A stretch of 64,000 nt of DNA from Coffea arabica. Taxonomy: Eukaryota; Streptophyta; Magnoliopsida; Gentianales; Rubiaceae. A program made the translations under genes and the position numbers. The stretch lies in contig NC_092329.1 of assembly GCF_036785885.1 (NCBI RefSeq), forward strand, positions 5,146,001 to 5,210,000. The letters are read 5' to 3'. The notes under the pieces are model-generated. The model did not search any database, was not told the origin of the DNA, and worked only from the letters and a program-made list of their open reading frames with translations. Below are positions 47,699 to 60,306 of the stretch, piece after piece (within the stretch, counting starts at the first letter, position 1; each line of letters starts with the position of its first letter).

Positions 47699-50133
47699 GG
47701 TAAACTTTATAGCTTATGGGTTTTTGGCGGGGGATTCCGGGATTGTGTAGGTGGTCGCAGGGAAGAGGAAGGAGACCTTGTGGAAGTTGAGATAATTTCA
47801 GGAGGGAGATGAGAATATTCTCTGCCTCCAATAGCAGCAGCTGAATGTTCGGGAAATGCAGGTGCACGAATCTTGTTGGTTCTGAATCACGTCTTCAACA
47901 TGAACGCGCTTCGTCTTATATCATACCCGTTCTGCGCCTTTGCCTTTCATTTGGGGGATTTTTTTTTCTTGGATCAATGTATAGCTGAAAAACGCTCAAT
48001 GATTACGCCATGATATATATATATATAAAGGTTTTGAATGGAAAAAAAAAGCATATATAGGTTTGCGAAATTGGGAGAATATGAACTTGGAGGAGTGAGT
48101 ATGGTGTTCAAGGGATCGATGTTTTGTGCTGCGACCAAGTTGCCTTGGGCATTTCCCGTTTTTCAAGTCAGCAAATCACAAGTCTGTAGCAATCCAAGTG
48201 AAGTCTCAAATTGTTTACGCTCAAAAGGATGAGCAGGTTTTATCATATTACTGACAAAAGACTTCCTACATATTATGCACTGCCATCTCATATATTAGAA
48301 CGAACGATCCAAAACATTATTGACATTTCTGCGACATTCATTCAACTGCCCAGCGTCCTCCTGCTGTTGAAAAGTCCATAACCGTTTTGTTTTGGATTTG
48401 AGATCCAAAACAATTGGAGAGTGGAACCAACCAACGAATGGGAGGAATGGAACTTAATCTGGATTGTAGGGCGGGCAAAAGCGCAGAACTGCCAAACAAT
48501 TTTCATTTGCCGGTGGTCCAAACTAGTCATTACCACTTTACCAGTCGAGCAGAGGTGTTGGTGTCCTGAGCTGAGATGGACCAGTGGTAATGTGGGAGAG
48601 AGCCCATAAGCATAAAGGAGGAAGGTAGTAGGTACTAGTAGAACCTAACAAGTGGATGTAAAAAGCCCATTATTCAGGTGTCTGTCTGCTGACACATTGG
48701 TGACGTTGAGTGACATCTCAAATACTACATACTTTTTGCGATGTCCGAGATTAATCTTCAATCATGCCTTACTTCTCTAATCATTCTCCGGGATACTTTT
48801 GTCCGGTTGGAAGAGGCAAAATGGGATGGACAAGCTCCTGTTTAGATGGTTTTGCTTGCCTACTACTACCACAGTAGTAGTAATATTTATCTTAACCCCA
48901 TATGACTCAGTTTCCAATATTTGCTTTGCTTGCAGCATCCAATTTGTTTATTTGGTGGGATTCTTGTTCTTCCTTTTCTTTTTTCATCTTGCAGCAGAGC
49001 AGCGCTTTTGTCGTAGCCAAAATTACCGTCGTGCTTCGTGAAAGGGGAGGTCCTTTGCTTAATTGAATTCACACATAATTAATGTAAAATATCAAATACA
49101 TAAAAATATCAAATTAGTGATACAATTAATTACTGAGCTCTGGATGAGATAGTGACTAGCATTTGGAAGGGAGCAAGCGTGTCAAAACCATTTGTAAGTT
49201 TTGTTTTTCAACTTGACGTCAATACAGGTTGGTTCAATTAATAAAAAAGTAACACTTCCTCACAAAAATTGGTCCCAATATGAGGACTGTGTTGGTGTGC
49301 AATTTATAAGGATTTCTGTAAGCGATCTATAGATTCAGAGATATACTCTGATCGGTAACGATGATTGAAATCGAGCACACTCAAACTTTTCATGATAATC
49401 AGAAAAAAAAAATGCATTTGTAACTTGCCATAACATAACGTTGTTCACTTGGCTGGTTCAAGTGCTCGGACTTGCCTGTGCGCTTCACTTGACTTCTTTC
49501 ATTCTCACAGCAAGTTTCCCGTCTCACCAAAAAAATAATAATAATAAAATTAAATGCTTTGATTGCACTGTTTGATGACATCACTTTCTTACTTTTGGAT
49601 AATTATTCAAGGGACGGACAGCAGGATGGATGAGTCAGTAGTGTATTATAGTGGTGCTCTATGGAGGAGAATTTCATACTGTTCTGTGCTTTTATAATAT
49701 CATACTGATGATGTGTTAGATTAATAATAATAATAATTTGAGTAGATGAGAATTTGGTGGGAGATGATGTGGATCATTTATGATTGTGATTCTCGGATTT
49801 ACAGGTTGTCTGGATCCTGAATGGCGTTGACGCCACCATTATTCTCTAACCTCCCAACAATACATTACTACTTTAATTAAATCACATTTTAGTCAACCAA
49901 ATTTTTTTCAGGATTGAATTTGAAAATCAGGCTTATACTAGCCTAACGTGGATTAGACAATAATTAATATTATACTCAAGAATCTCTAGTGATGCTAATT
50001 TTTTCTTTTTTTTGTCTTTTGTAACTAAGTGAAATTTCTTGCGAACCAGCAATACCCAACGACAAAAAAAGTTAGGTTCACTCAAGACTTCAAGAAATGG
50101 GGCAGCTGCAACGCGTCCTTTATTCATTCCAGA

Positions 50134-50287
50134 TTAAGGCCTTGTTTGGATTGCCGGTTTCCGTCGAAAAATTACGTCGTTTTCTGTGATCACATTTCCC
50201 TATTACCTTTTTCCCTCACATACATCAAATCGCTACAGTAATTTTTCCATGAAAAATCACGGAAAATGCAATCCAAACACAACCTAA
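50134..50287. mobile_element. TGTTTGGAT MITE family, copy H (inverted)
   Basis: Left end TTAAGGCCTTGTTTGGATTG and right end GCAATCCAAACACAACCTAA are inverted repeats. The interior CTCACATACATCAAATCGCT then ACAGTAATTTTTCC is the reverse complement of the family core. Confidence 0.75.
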
Positions 50288-51656
50288 GATGTTTCAAATC
50301 AAATCTTGAAACGCACGCAAATATTTACCATTGCCAAAACAAAAAAAAAAGGCATCAAATATCTTACGTTAAAATTATAAAGTAAAATATTTCGGTCCTG
50401 TCTATTGATTGTTATCGGCCAAGATTTTTATTTTATATTTTTTGAAGTAGACAGCATGCGTTAATCAAACAGAATCATATGTATGTTAACTACTCCATTA
50501 ACTAAAAGAACCCATCTGCTAAAATTCTAAATTCCCCCAGAAAAAGTTGCTTTCACATTCACGAGGAATATTATGCAAATTTAAGAGACCTGATGTACTT
50601 GTGAGGCCTCAAGACAAAAAACTAACTATTTTCAAAATTCCCTGCACTAAAAAAAAGAACAGAGAATAATTCACGCCTTTTGTTTCCAGGCTTAAGCAAA
50701 ATGATTACTGCTTTCACTGGCCCCCCGGCCCCACCACCTGAATAGATTGATTATTCTAACCTCAAATAGATTTAACTGCTGTCGACAAAAAACTACCGTC
50801 ACCCAACCATCTTCCCTTGCGATAAATCTTTGCTCTTCCCTCGTTTGTCTTTTCCCTTTTTAACATTTGTCTCCATCGGTTCATCCCCTTTTTGTTAGAA
50901 GTAATCCACGCCTTTTTAAGAATGTTTCAGCCTCTCTCTCTCTCTCTATATCTCTATCTCTCCTTGTCCTTGAGGACCCTGACCAAGGTTTGGTTCTCTA
51001 GAAGGGCTGGCTTCGCACAAAAATTGATAGATTGACTTCTCTTCCCTTTGAAAATGAAATTGAAGTTAATCAACAATCCACGGCGCCCCACTAATACTTT
51101 CACGCATTATCTTGAAGGTTTTCAACCTAGTCGTCCGGTTGCTTCTTTTACATGCAACTGTGTAAAAGCGATAACTTGGTTCGCAACTTGAACTAAAACG
51201 CCATTTCGTTAAAGTTAAAATAATAATTAAAAAAAATCTACATCTACCCACAAGTTGATCTAAAAGACCATCTTAGCAAAGTGAAGAAAAAAAAAGAAGA
51301 AATCTGGTAATATAAGCATCCTTTTTTTTTCCTTCTCTTTCAAGGAAGATTTTTAAATTTTGCAAAGAATATGGTAAAAGAAAGAAGGTTTGAGTGTTAA
51401 ATTATGAACTTTACTATTGGAACCTTGATGCTTGGATCTATTTAACGGGTGCCCTCGTCGTTAAAATATGTTTCAGATGTTATATTTTTGATAAATATAA
51501 AATTAATTTTTTTTTAAAAAAAGTAAATAAATATAAGGGAAGGTGAGTGAGATTCGGTAGGAAAAAGCATATAAATGCAATGGAGGATAATAATAAATAT
51601 ATAAATGCAATGGAGTATTTCTTATACAGCTTAATTGCTGTTGGTGTTAATTTTAT

Positions 51657-52640
51657 GGGATAATTTCACAAACCTCCCCGAGATTTTTAACAATTACAAA
51701 TAGCTCTTCTCAGGTTTTAAAAATTACATATACCTCCCCTACTTTTAATGTTTAGTAACAATGTAGGTCCAATAAGATAGATTTTTTCACAAAAATCCTA
51801 AATTGCCCTTTTTTTTACAAAATTAAGAAAGAAAAATATAGTATATTCAATCATTTTCTTCCATACTTTACATAAATTAACAAGCTTAATTCCTAACAAC
51901 CATCCAAGCATAAGTTCTGAAATCAAGTAGTTGTTCAAAAAATCCTAAATTACAGAAAATATCAATACTTGCCACGTAAAAAAAAAAACACGCACACAAA
52001 CCTATTTGGCAATCAGTTGTACCAAAAATTATATATCAATACCTAAATACCTTTTCAATACAAGCTAATCTGACCTAAAACCGTCATTACAACCATCTTA
52101 TAGTTTTAAAATTATTAATATCTCAAAAGTAGAGAATAAATTCTACCTCCATAATAATCGTAATAAAAAATCTAATCCAATGAAAGAAATCCATATATAA
52201 TTATTGACATTTTATAAAAAAATTTTGTGACAACAAACAAAAAATGACAATTTTCACATCTTTAGTTCTTTTTCCTATCTCAATCATCAATTTCATTATT
52301 TATTTCTCTATCGCTGTGAGTCTTTTCATTTCCTTCTAATTTGACACATAATCTCCTCTCTGTTGCTTTGTGAATTTCAATTTGCTAATATCCACAAAAT
52401 TGAAGATAATAAAAAGATGTTATTTTAATTAGAAAAGATAGGAGCGAAAATAAACAAGAGACAGAAAAATAGAATTTTTTGGGTTTTGTAAATTTATTGC
52501 CTTAAATTTAAAATTGTCTATCAAGTGGAGGGTATTATAGGTATTTTACTATGCTAAGGGAGGTAAGTATAATTTTTTAAACTTGAGGGGAGCCGAGTGA
52601 AATTGTTAGAAATCTCAAGGGAGGTTTCTGAAATTATCCC
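51657..52640. mobile_element. Mutator-like MITE with exact 9-bp target duplication, copy 2
   Basis: A 984-base element. It starts GGGATAATTTCACAAACCTC and ends GAGGTTTCTGAAATTATCCC, inverted repeats with one or two mismatches. Exact flanking duplications TAATTTTAT lie at 51648-51656 and 52641-52649. The interior is AT-rich and non-coding. Subterminal blocks (ACCTCCCCTACTTTTAAT; GGGAGGTAAGTATAATTTTT) resemble those of copies 1 and 3. Confidence 0.9.
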
Positions 52641-53068
52641 TAATTTTATTTAGCATAGTTAAATGAGGAGAGAGGGAGACAGCAAGGAGAGATGACTCAG
52701 TCAATAAAGAAAGGCATTAATGAAGAAGTATCTCAAGAGCATGCCACCTCTCCATCAGTACTACTAACTATTCTCTTTTGTTTGTTTTCTGATTTTCTTA
52801 CTCTTTTTGGTTTCTGTTGCTGGCGCTGCTGCTGCCTTCCTTGAACATTTCTTTAATTTTCCCAGTCCACGCCCCCCTCCTCAAACCTTTCATCTATCCC
52901 CTCCCTCCTTTTGTGTGCACCTTTCTCCCCTGATTTCTCTTCAATTAACATTCCTCTCCTTTTGAAATTTCCCAACACAAATTACTTAGCAGCAAACTTC
53001 TCCTTTTCCTTTTTCCTTGAAAATTTTTTTTTTTCCAGGATTGAAGAGAACTTAAGTTGGAAGAAGAG

Positions 53069-55155
53069 ATGTTCGAATGGTTACAAGCTGCAATAGTGGC
53101 AGCATGTATAGTAGCTTTTGTGTTGATAATTGTGATCATCAAGAGATGTTTCTGTTCCAATAGAAAGCGTAGAGAAATTCTTGGCGGAAATGAAGAAACA
53201 GTGCCTCAGAGGTTGGAATCAGGAACAGCAAAACTTCACCATGTGAGTCTTCATCATCTTGATCGAGATGGAAGCAAGAGAACAAATTATTATGTTTTCC
53301 GACGTGGGCTATCTACAAGACCTTTTTTCAACTGGGCTGATCATCCTTCTCTTGTCACCGATGCTGTTGAAAATGGATGGTCAAGATTTGCTTTTACAAC
53401 CTTTACACCATCTCCCTCAGCTCGATCAACAAGATCCCTGTTAGGTCCGTGTGCAACTGGGGATCACGACAGACAAATGGAGGTGGAAATCAGTTGGGAA
53501 GTTTGCCAAGGATCAGCTGATTTTCTGCAGAAAATTAGACTTCATTCTGGATTAAAGAAAATACCAAATACGGCCATCAATTCTTCAATGGTGGCTAAAT
53601 CTGCGATCAGAACAGCTTTGCCTTTGCCTGGTCCACCATTAGGAAATTCAGCTTTTCCACAGGAAGCCTATTTTGAAATCATAATTTTACCTTTTGGTGA
53701 AGATCAAAATGACGTGGTTGGCAAGGCAAAAGGAGGTAGATTAGACGGGGACAAAATAAAACTCATTCAAGAGGATTTCAACGCAAAAGTCAGTCCTGAG
53801 ACTTTAATTAATTTTCCAAGTGGCCATGGTAACGGCAATAGCAAGCTAGAGGAAATGAAACTTGCTGGAAAACAGGATGGAAAAACTGGAGCTGCTGTGC
53901 TGTCGATTGGGCTTGCAGGAGGCGGCCCTCTTCCGCTTAAGCTTCCGGGAAGCTATCCAGGATCGATTGGATTCAATTCTAATGGTTCCATTTTTCTTGA
54001 TGGTAAGTTTCTCATTTGCTGTCTCGTGCAATCTACACAAATTACAATGTCAGACACTGTTCTGCGGTCAAACTTTCGCTGTTCCATGTAAAAGGTGGGG
54101 ATATGGCATTAAAAAAAGGAACAACAACCTAATCAGCGCCGTTCTTTTTCGAACTGCACCAGCAAATAGGCATTCGAGTACATGGAGAACAGTTAAATAG
54201 CACCATTTGCTTACACAACCAAATGTGCCACTATCTTCTGAAAAAATCTATATTCTGCATTGTCTGCACATCACTAGTTTCAGGATAGTCATGAAATCGG
54301 TTGTCATTATATACCGTCGCAGATAAATGCGCCATATTGCTTAACCACCCAATTAAAAGATGCTCCACTTCGATTTTATAGAGATAGCCTAAGGCAGAAA
54401 AAATTATGTTCAGAATATAGGTGTCAGAAAAGAGAATATAATCGACTTAAACATTAGAGAAGGGAACGAGGTCCACTCCTCAAGCTTAGGTGATAAAAGA
54501 AAATATTGGTTACTAGTTGCAAATATTCGATTTGAAGACGGTCGGTTCTTATTTGTAGTTATAGACGTTCTTAAGAAACTGACTAGGTTAGGACGAGAAA
54601 TTGACCCTTGCTTATGCGCAATACCATTAATTCATAGTCTTTTGTTTTATGTATCCAGGTGTCAAACTTGTGTTCGAGTCTGAAAGGGAAGAATGGGGAA
54701 GAGCAGACACAGTGATTGGTTGTGGATACAATCCTAGCCAGAAAAAGGTTTTCTTCACGGTGGATTCTCAGCTTGTGCATGAAATTCACTGTAAATCCGA
54801 AGAATTTGGAACTCCACTCTACCCAACATTGGCAGCAAATAGTGACATTACAGTTCTTGTTAATCTTGGACAATGTGCCTTCAAATATTCACAAGCAAAT
54901 CTTCAAAGAACTCCGAATCCTTGCTTCATTGGCCCTCTTGCAAATTCTCCGGTATTGGGGTATGAGGACAGCAGAGAGCTCTTTTCAATGGGGAGAATAG
55001 ATGCTCAGTGGTTAAACAGAAGTACGACAAGAAGCACCAGCACCCCTGGCAACAATATGAACAGAGGAGTAGAATTTGATGAAGAATCTGAAGGTGATTT
55101 ATTTGAAATCGTCTTAGATAGTTATGGAAAATCACCAATCACGAACACATCGTAG
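53069..55155 (+). CDS. Membrane-anchored SPRY-domain protein
   Basis: Two exons, 53069-54002 and 54659-55155, give 1431 bases (476 residues) with a clean GT-AG joint (GATG|gtaagt ... atccag|GTGTC). A single hydrophobic segment at about residues 5-25 (AAIVAACIVAFVLIIVII) is followed by basic KRCFC, fitting an N-terminal signal anchor. The middle region contains YYVFRRGLSTRPFFNWADHP. Exon 2 holds the SPRY-like core: IGCGYNPSQKKVFFTVDSQL, then TPLYPTLAANSDITVLVNLG. The tail is acidic and serine-rich. SPRY domains usually bind proteins; partner and membrane are unknown. An in-frame TTG upstream is not a likely start; the first ATG at 53069 was chosen. It stands alone, divergent from the NYN gene. 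Confidence 0.88.
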
Positions 55156-57045
55156 CGGCACACCCATGATTTTCGTCAGCCTTTCTTTGCCTGTTTCTCT
55201 TGTAAGCATGGCATTGTTGAAGTTGGAACAAGGCAGCCCTGCAGTGTGAAGTTGCTTGCTGAATCCCTGATCTTATTAGAAGCCCAGCGACACTTACAAA
55301 CTGCGCCTTGCAGAAACCAGGGAGAAATTTTTGGCTCAATACTCCTTGGAAACTGAGATTTTGACTAGTTGTGAAGATGTTTTGTAAATAACAGAGTTGG
55401 TTAGATTGTAAAAGTTTCTTGCTTTGGGTACATATTTTGGAAGAATCAAACTTAAAAGAGATTTGACAAAATGCATTTCGTTCGTATAGGGGGTGGAGAG
55501 CTTGCTTTCATTCTGCCCGTTGATTGACTTTCAAGAAGCCAGAGTATTTAATCTGGGATATTATTAGAACTGTTTACATCCCTCAACTGTACTGTAGATA
55601 CTTCTGGGCTTTTAGCACCATATCTGCTGAATTCAGTGAATCAATTTCTACTATTTAGATGCATGAACCTTAGCGATTCATGGACAGGGTATCAAATGGT
55701 TGACCAATATAATATACATCCCTTCCCTTCAAATTGTAATCTATGTATGGCTGTTATCACTTCAAAAACAACCCAAGATAAAAACAACTTTTTGTTTTGT
55801 TTAGGGCTGAAACTAGTACAACGATTCATATTATAAGCAACTAAATAAAAATAAGTATTCTGCAGCTGACCAAAAAAATATGAGTAGTATTCTACAGATG
55901 ACATACAACCAAATTTTTATCTTGATTCTACGCGTGGTGTCGGTTAGATTGAATCTGGCAGACTCCGAATTTGATTCGTAATTAAGGCACCGGCAACAGG
56001 GCATCGACTGCGTCATGGAATGGAGGTCATGCTGGTATAGGAAGAAAGAGAATCTTGACCTTTCTAGTCAATTATTGGTTCAAGAAATTTAGAAATTATA
56101 CAATAACACAAAAGTATGTTTTATTCACTTTGGCCTCTCTGAAGTGGCCAAACATTTTAATTAAAGCCACCAAAAGAGAAATGCTTGAATTTTGGCCTTC
56201 CGAAAGCGAAAATTTGTTGAACTTTTTGCATTTTTTTTTTAGTGTTTTAATTACTAGTATGTTTGTCGCATGACTTCATAGAAGCCCTTGGTTGAAGTGA
56301 TTATGATATGTTGAAGACATTGGAGGAATGAATTTATGAAGACTCTTATTCCCACTGTCTTGCATAGATTGGTCAAACAAACAAACGAACAAACAAAAAA
56401 GAGAAAAGTGCAAAATAAAGTGATTTCTAGTTGAAAACTTTTGCCTCTTAATATAAATATACAGTAGTAGAATTCGAAGTCCAAAAACAGCCCTGGAATT
56501 TTTCTCAAGTAATCATTAAGTCCTCTCTAGGGGGCATCGCAAAGGAATCTGGAACTAAAGTTGCAAAGTGGAACAAGTTTCTTATTTGGGGAGCCAATGC
56601 AAACTCTTTCACTTTTGGGGATTCAATTGAACTGTTTGGCTATTTTCGAAGGCAAAAACTGAAATAAACGAGTTCTGCTCGAGCCCAAGCCCATCAAAGT
56701 AGCAAACAATTCGCATGTCAAATCGTGGCCTGGGCTCCTTATCTGGTCCAAAGACATGGTGAATAAGCTTTCATGCCCTGGGCTACCCGTTACTGCGATC
56801 CGTATCCTCTAGTCTGGATTAGGCTTTGGTGCCGAAGTTATGTTCTTTCATTTTCATTAACCCATTTGTCAAAATCACAGGAATAATCTGCCAAATTAAA
56901 TGATGAATGTTTCAAAGTCCTAAACCCTTGCATGCATCGCAATGACAAATGTTACGACACATGCAATGTCCAAGTTTGGATTACATTACGCTCTACCAAA
57001 CCTCTTGCATTTTAGATTACAGCCAAAACACTTGCTCCAGAGACT

Positions 57046-57312
57046 GAGATCCTATTTAATAACCCAATTCAACATTTAAATTTAATGAATTCAAATCTTA
57101 ACATATTCAGATAGTTAGATAACCAAAAATTGAACATCTAAATTAATTAATTAGCACTTAATTTCTTGGGTAAAACTTGCTCCAAAAATTAAGTGATAAG
57201 TTATTCACTTTATCACTAAATGTGATATGCACTCAAATGTAATAGATTAATACTTAATAATTCATAATTTAATGGATTCAAATTTCAAATTTCAGTTTTA
57301 TCAAATGCATCA
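57046..57312. mobile_element. TIR element, family B copy 3 (inverted)
   Basis: The left end CCTATTTAATAACCCAATTC and the right end (AGTTTTATCAAATGCATCAT) are loosely inverted. The interior AAATTAAGTGATAAGTTATT is shared in inverse orientation with copies at 26253 and 37299. Confidence 0.6.
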
Positions 57313-57530
57313 TAAGACGTAATAAAAGCCAAAGCTTATCACTTTATTTATTTTTTTAAAGTGAGAGGTGTTCAACTTAAGATTTCTTATTTGTAATCTC
57401 TCTCACTTTATCATCCAATCAAATTTTTTCCTTTTTTCTTAAAATTGTTTTCTGACAGGAGAAGAGAAGAGTGAGATTCAAAAAACGAGAAGGCACAGGG
57501 GATTAGAATTTAGAACTCTTATGTTCTGAG

Positions 57531-57630
57531 GCTGAATATTAACTACTAAACCAAGGCCACGAGTTGCTTGTTCCCAATCACATTGCTTGCTCCCAATCAC
57601 CCTGAATATTAACTACTAAACCAAGGCCTT
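57531..57630. repeat. Short local duplication
   Basis: CTGAATATTAACTACTAAACCAAGGCC-like sequence occurs at about 57531 and again at about 57602, about 70 bases apart; TTGCTTGTTCCCAATCAC-type sequence is also repeated. Confidence 0.7.
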
Positions 57631-58845
57631 CAAACCCAAAAAATAAAAAATTGCTTGTTGCCAATCACAATCCTTGCTGGATTAGGAACAGAGGCTCCAA
57701 TCTTGCAAAACCAACTTGCCAAATGGAACGGATTTATGAAATGATCCCTTGAAAAAGATCTCATTTCTCATCATGAGGAATTTTTTTTTTTTTTCTTCTA
57801 AATTGCTTCTGTAATCAATTAGAATTCGTTTGAACCATTCATCTCTTTTCTTGATTTAATTGGTAAATCTCAAAACCTTAAAATTATTTGTAAACTTTTT
57901 GACTGAGTTATAATCTAAAAGAAAATTTTTGGGAGAAGGAGATCAATGAATGATTCCTATGTACTTAAATTTTTTTTTTTCATTGTTAGCTAATTTTTCC
58001 ATCAGACTTGTACAAGTCGTTTTTTTTCCCAAAGGACTTGAACAAGTCTTAATCAGAACAAAAGACATCTTTAAAAAATAAAAAAGATAGGAGAAGGGAT
58101 ATTTGTTGTACGACGATTCAATCCGGAGTATAATATAAGAAGTGTGTGTAAGGAGTTAGGAACATTTTCTAGTGGGATCCGAACTCTCGGATGATCCGTA
58201 GGAACATTTTTCTAGATTTTATAAATCAGTTTGTCTGTCTAACGGCTGTGTTATATTTTTAAAAATATAAAATAAATTAAATAAATTAAAATAAATATAA
58301 GCGAGAGAGTAAGTAAAAATTAAATTAAAAAAATATATAAATATTAACAAAAATAATTATTATTAACATATATATATATACACACGCATGATAGGTTATA
58401 TAAATATCAGGTGTATTAATGCGTTAGAAAAAATCCTTTATAAATTAACCCGTCAAGGTTAAAACAACGTATATTCAACGCGCACGTCTTCGTACGTGTT
58501 ATCTGACGATGATGTAGCTCACATTGCATGCGCAACAAAGCGACAAAGAGCGCCAATTCCACTTCGTTTGTTGCGCCAGAAAAATAAAATGTGGAGGCTA
58601 TTCAGTAACAGTTATTAGAGTCCTGACTCCGGACCATTTCTACAGGCTATTAAACGGCGTTGCCAGCTCCCTGTTGTTTGTCAGTGTCAGAACCACAGAG
58701 AAAATTCAAGTCAAGTTCATTTCATTTCACATCATAACCTGTTAAAGTTCAACTCTTTTTTTTTAAAGTTCAAGTTAAAGTTCAACTCGGCAAGAACAAT
58801 TGTCGACCCTTCTCCAGCAGGACTACTGTCTTTGTTCCTCTCACC

Positions 58846-60306
58846 ATGGCTTCGGTGGACGCTGCCAAACTTCATGCGCTATTTCTCCCATACTTCGCAC
58901 CAAGCCATATGATTCCTCTGGTTAATGTTGCCAGGCTCTTTGCCGCCCAGGGCGTTAAGGTTACAATCCTCACCAGCAAGTACAACGCGGTCTTGTTTCA
59001 ATCCTCCATCGATCATGCCACTGGATTAGGCCACGACATCTCCGTCCACAACTTGAAATTTCCATCGGCTGAATTGGGAATACCTGAAGGAATTGAGAAC
59101 TTCAGCGCGGCCACCACAACGGAAATTTTGTGGAAAGTATACATGGGCGTGATGCAGCTCCAGACTGCAATGGAAGAATTTATTGAAGAACTGAGTCCTC
59201 ACTGTATTATCTCGGACATGTTCTATCCTTGGACAGTTGATTTAGCCGAGAAGCTGAAGATACCGAGAATCTTGTTCTATCCGAACAACTTCATCTCTCA
59301 CTGTTTGCCCCACAGCTTGCGGGAGTATGAGCCTCATAAGTCTGTTAAGTCAGATTCTGAGAGGTTCTTGATCCCTGGTTTACCAGACAGGATCGAGATG
59401 AAAAGGTCTCAACTGGAGGATCACATGAAGACCGAAACTCCGCTTGCTGAGTTGTCAAGGAAAGTAAGAGCATCAGCGCTGAGGAGCTTTGGCTTGGCTT
59501 TTGACACCGTTTACGAGTTTGAACCTCAATATGCTGATTACTTCGGAAAGGTGAAGGGGACAAAATATTGGACCATTGGCCCTCTTTTCTACTTCTCCTA
59601 CAAGGAGAAAACTGATAATTCTGCTGATGGGAAGGGCGGTTGCTTAAACTGGCTCGATACTCAGGCCCCCAACCGAGTCCTGTACGTTTCATTCGGAAGT
59701 ATAGCGAAATTCGGCGACGCACAACTGCATGAAATTGCAATTGCTCTTGAGGCTTTGAACCAACCGTTTATTTGGGTCGTCAGGAAGAGGGAAAGTAACC
59801 CCGATGGTCAACAAGAAAGCTGGCTACCAGATGGTTTTGAAGAAAGAATAACCAAAGGAAACAAAGGTTTGATCATCAGGGGTTGGGCGCCTCAGTTAAA
59901 GATCTTAAACCATCCAGCAATTGGAGGGTTTATGACTCATTGCGGTTGGAACTCAACGATGGAAGCTATGACTGCTGGAGTGCCATTGATTTCGTGGCCA
60001 TTGTTTGCTGAGCAGTTTTACAACGAGAAACTTCTTCTCGAGGTTCTAAAAGTAGGAGTCAGTGTTGGGGCAGATCATTATCACGCAAGTCCGATCATAG
60101 AGGATCCTTTGGTGGAATCGGAACATATACAGGCAGCAATAAACCGATTGATGAGCAGCTCTGAAGAAAGTCAGGAGATCAGAGACAGGGCAAAGGAGAT
60201 GGCAGCGTTGGCAAAGAGGGCTGTGGAAGAAGGTGGATCATCCTATCAAAATCTGCTTGATTTGATTGATGCATTAAAATCATGTGCTTTTAGTGTCAAT
60301 AGTTAG
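58846..60306 (+). CDS. UDP-glycosyltransferase, UGT73-like (group D)
   Basis: Intronless, 486 residues, the usual length for plant family 1 UGTs. It transfers sugar from a UDP-sugar to small lipophilic acceptors in the cytosol. The catalytic dyad is visible: H21 in FAPSHMIPL and D124 in IISDMFYPW. The PSPG donor-binding box starts at W347 (WAPQLKILNHPAIGGFMTHC, GWNSTMEAMTAGVPLISWPL) and ends FAEQ near 390. The final Q favours UDP-glucose by family rule. SHMIPLVNVARLFA, the HCGWNST core and AEQFYNEKLL resemble group D enzymes acting on triterpenoid, flavonoid or coumarin aglycones. The acceptor cannot be read from sequence. The start ATG has a good plant context (ACCATGGCT). The last codons and stop lie within the first unit of a degenerate tandem repeat. 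Confidence 0.93.
   Translation: MASVDAAKLHALFLPYFAPSHMIPLVNVARLFAAQGVKVTILTSKYNAVLFQSSIDHATGLGHDISVHNLKFPSAELGIPEGIENFSAATTTEILWKVYMGVMQLQTAMEEFIEELSPHCIISDMFYPWTVDLAEKLKIPRILFYPNNFISHCLPHSLREYEPHKSVKSDSERFLIPGLPDRIEMKRSQLEDHMKTETPLAELSRKVRASALRSFGLAFDTVYEFEPQYADYFGKVKGTKYWTIGPLFYFSYKEKTDNSADGKGGCLNWLDTQAPNRVLYVSFGSIAKFGDAQLHEIAIALEALNQPFIWVVRKRESNPDGQQESWLPDGFEERITKGNKGLIIRGWAPQLKILNHPAIGGFMTHCGWNSTMEAMTAGVPLISWPLFAEQFYNEKLLLEVLKVGVSVGADHYHASPIIEDPLVESEHIQAAINRLMSSSEESQEIRDRAKEMAALAKRAVEEGGSSYQNLLDLIDALKSCAFSVNS

Larger units (their letters stand above)
47699..53068. other. Spacer between the NYN and SPRY genes (promoters of both)
   Basis: The two genes are divergent. Promoter sequence is expected next to 47699 and next to 53068, where there is a CT-rich leader. 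In between lie one TGTTTGGAT MITE, one 984-base Mutator-like MITE and AT-rich sequence. Open frames at 48038-48609 and 50029-50241 have no recognisable motif. A CT/TA repeat lies at 50934-50963. Confidence 0.5.
55156..58845. other. Spacer between SPRY and UGT genes
   Basis: The first several hundred bases are probably the SPRY 3' untranslated region. The rest holds a family B TIR element, a local duplication near 57530-57635, AT-rich stretches and, at the end, the UGT promoter and leader. Short open frames there have no recognisable motif. Confidence 0.5.

Noticed and set aside
53057-53068. Upstream TTG start for the SPRY protein
   Set aside because: TTG is not a normal plant nuclear start; the ATG at 53069 is four codons downstream and directly precedes the membrane segment.
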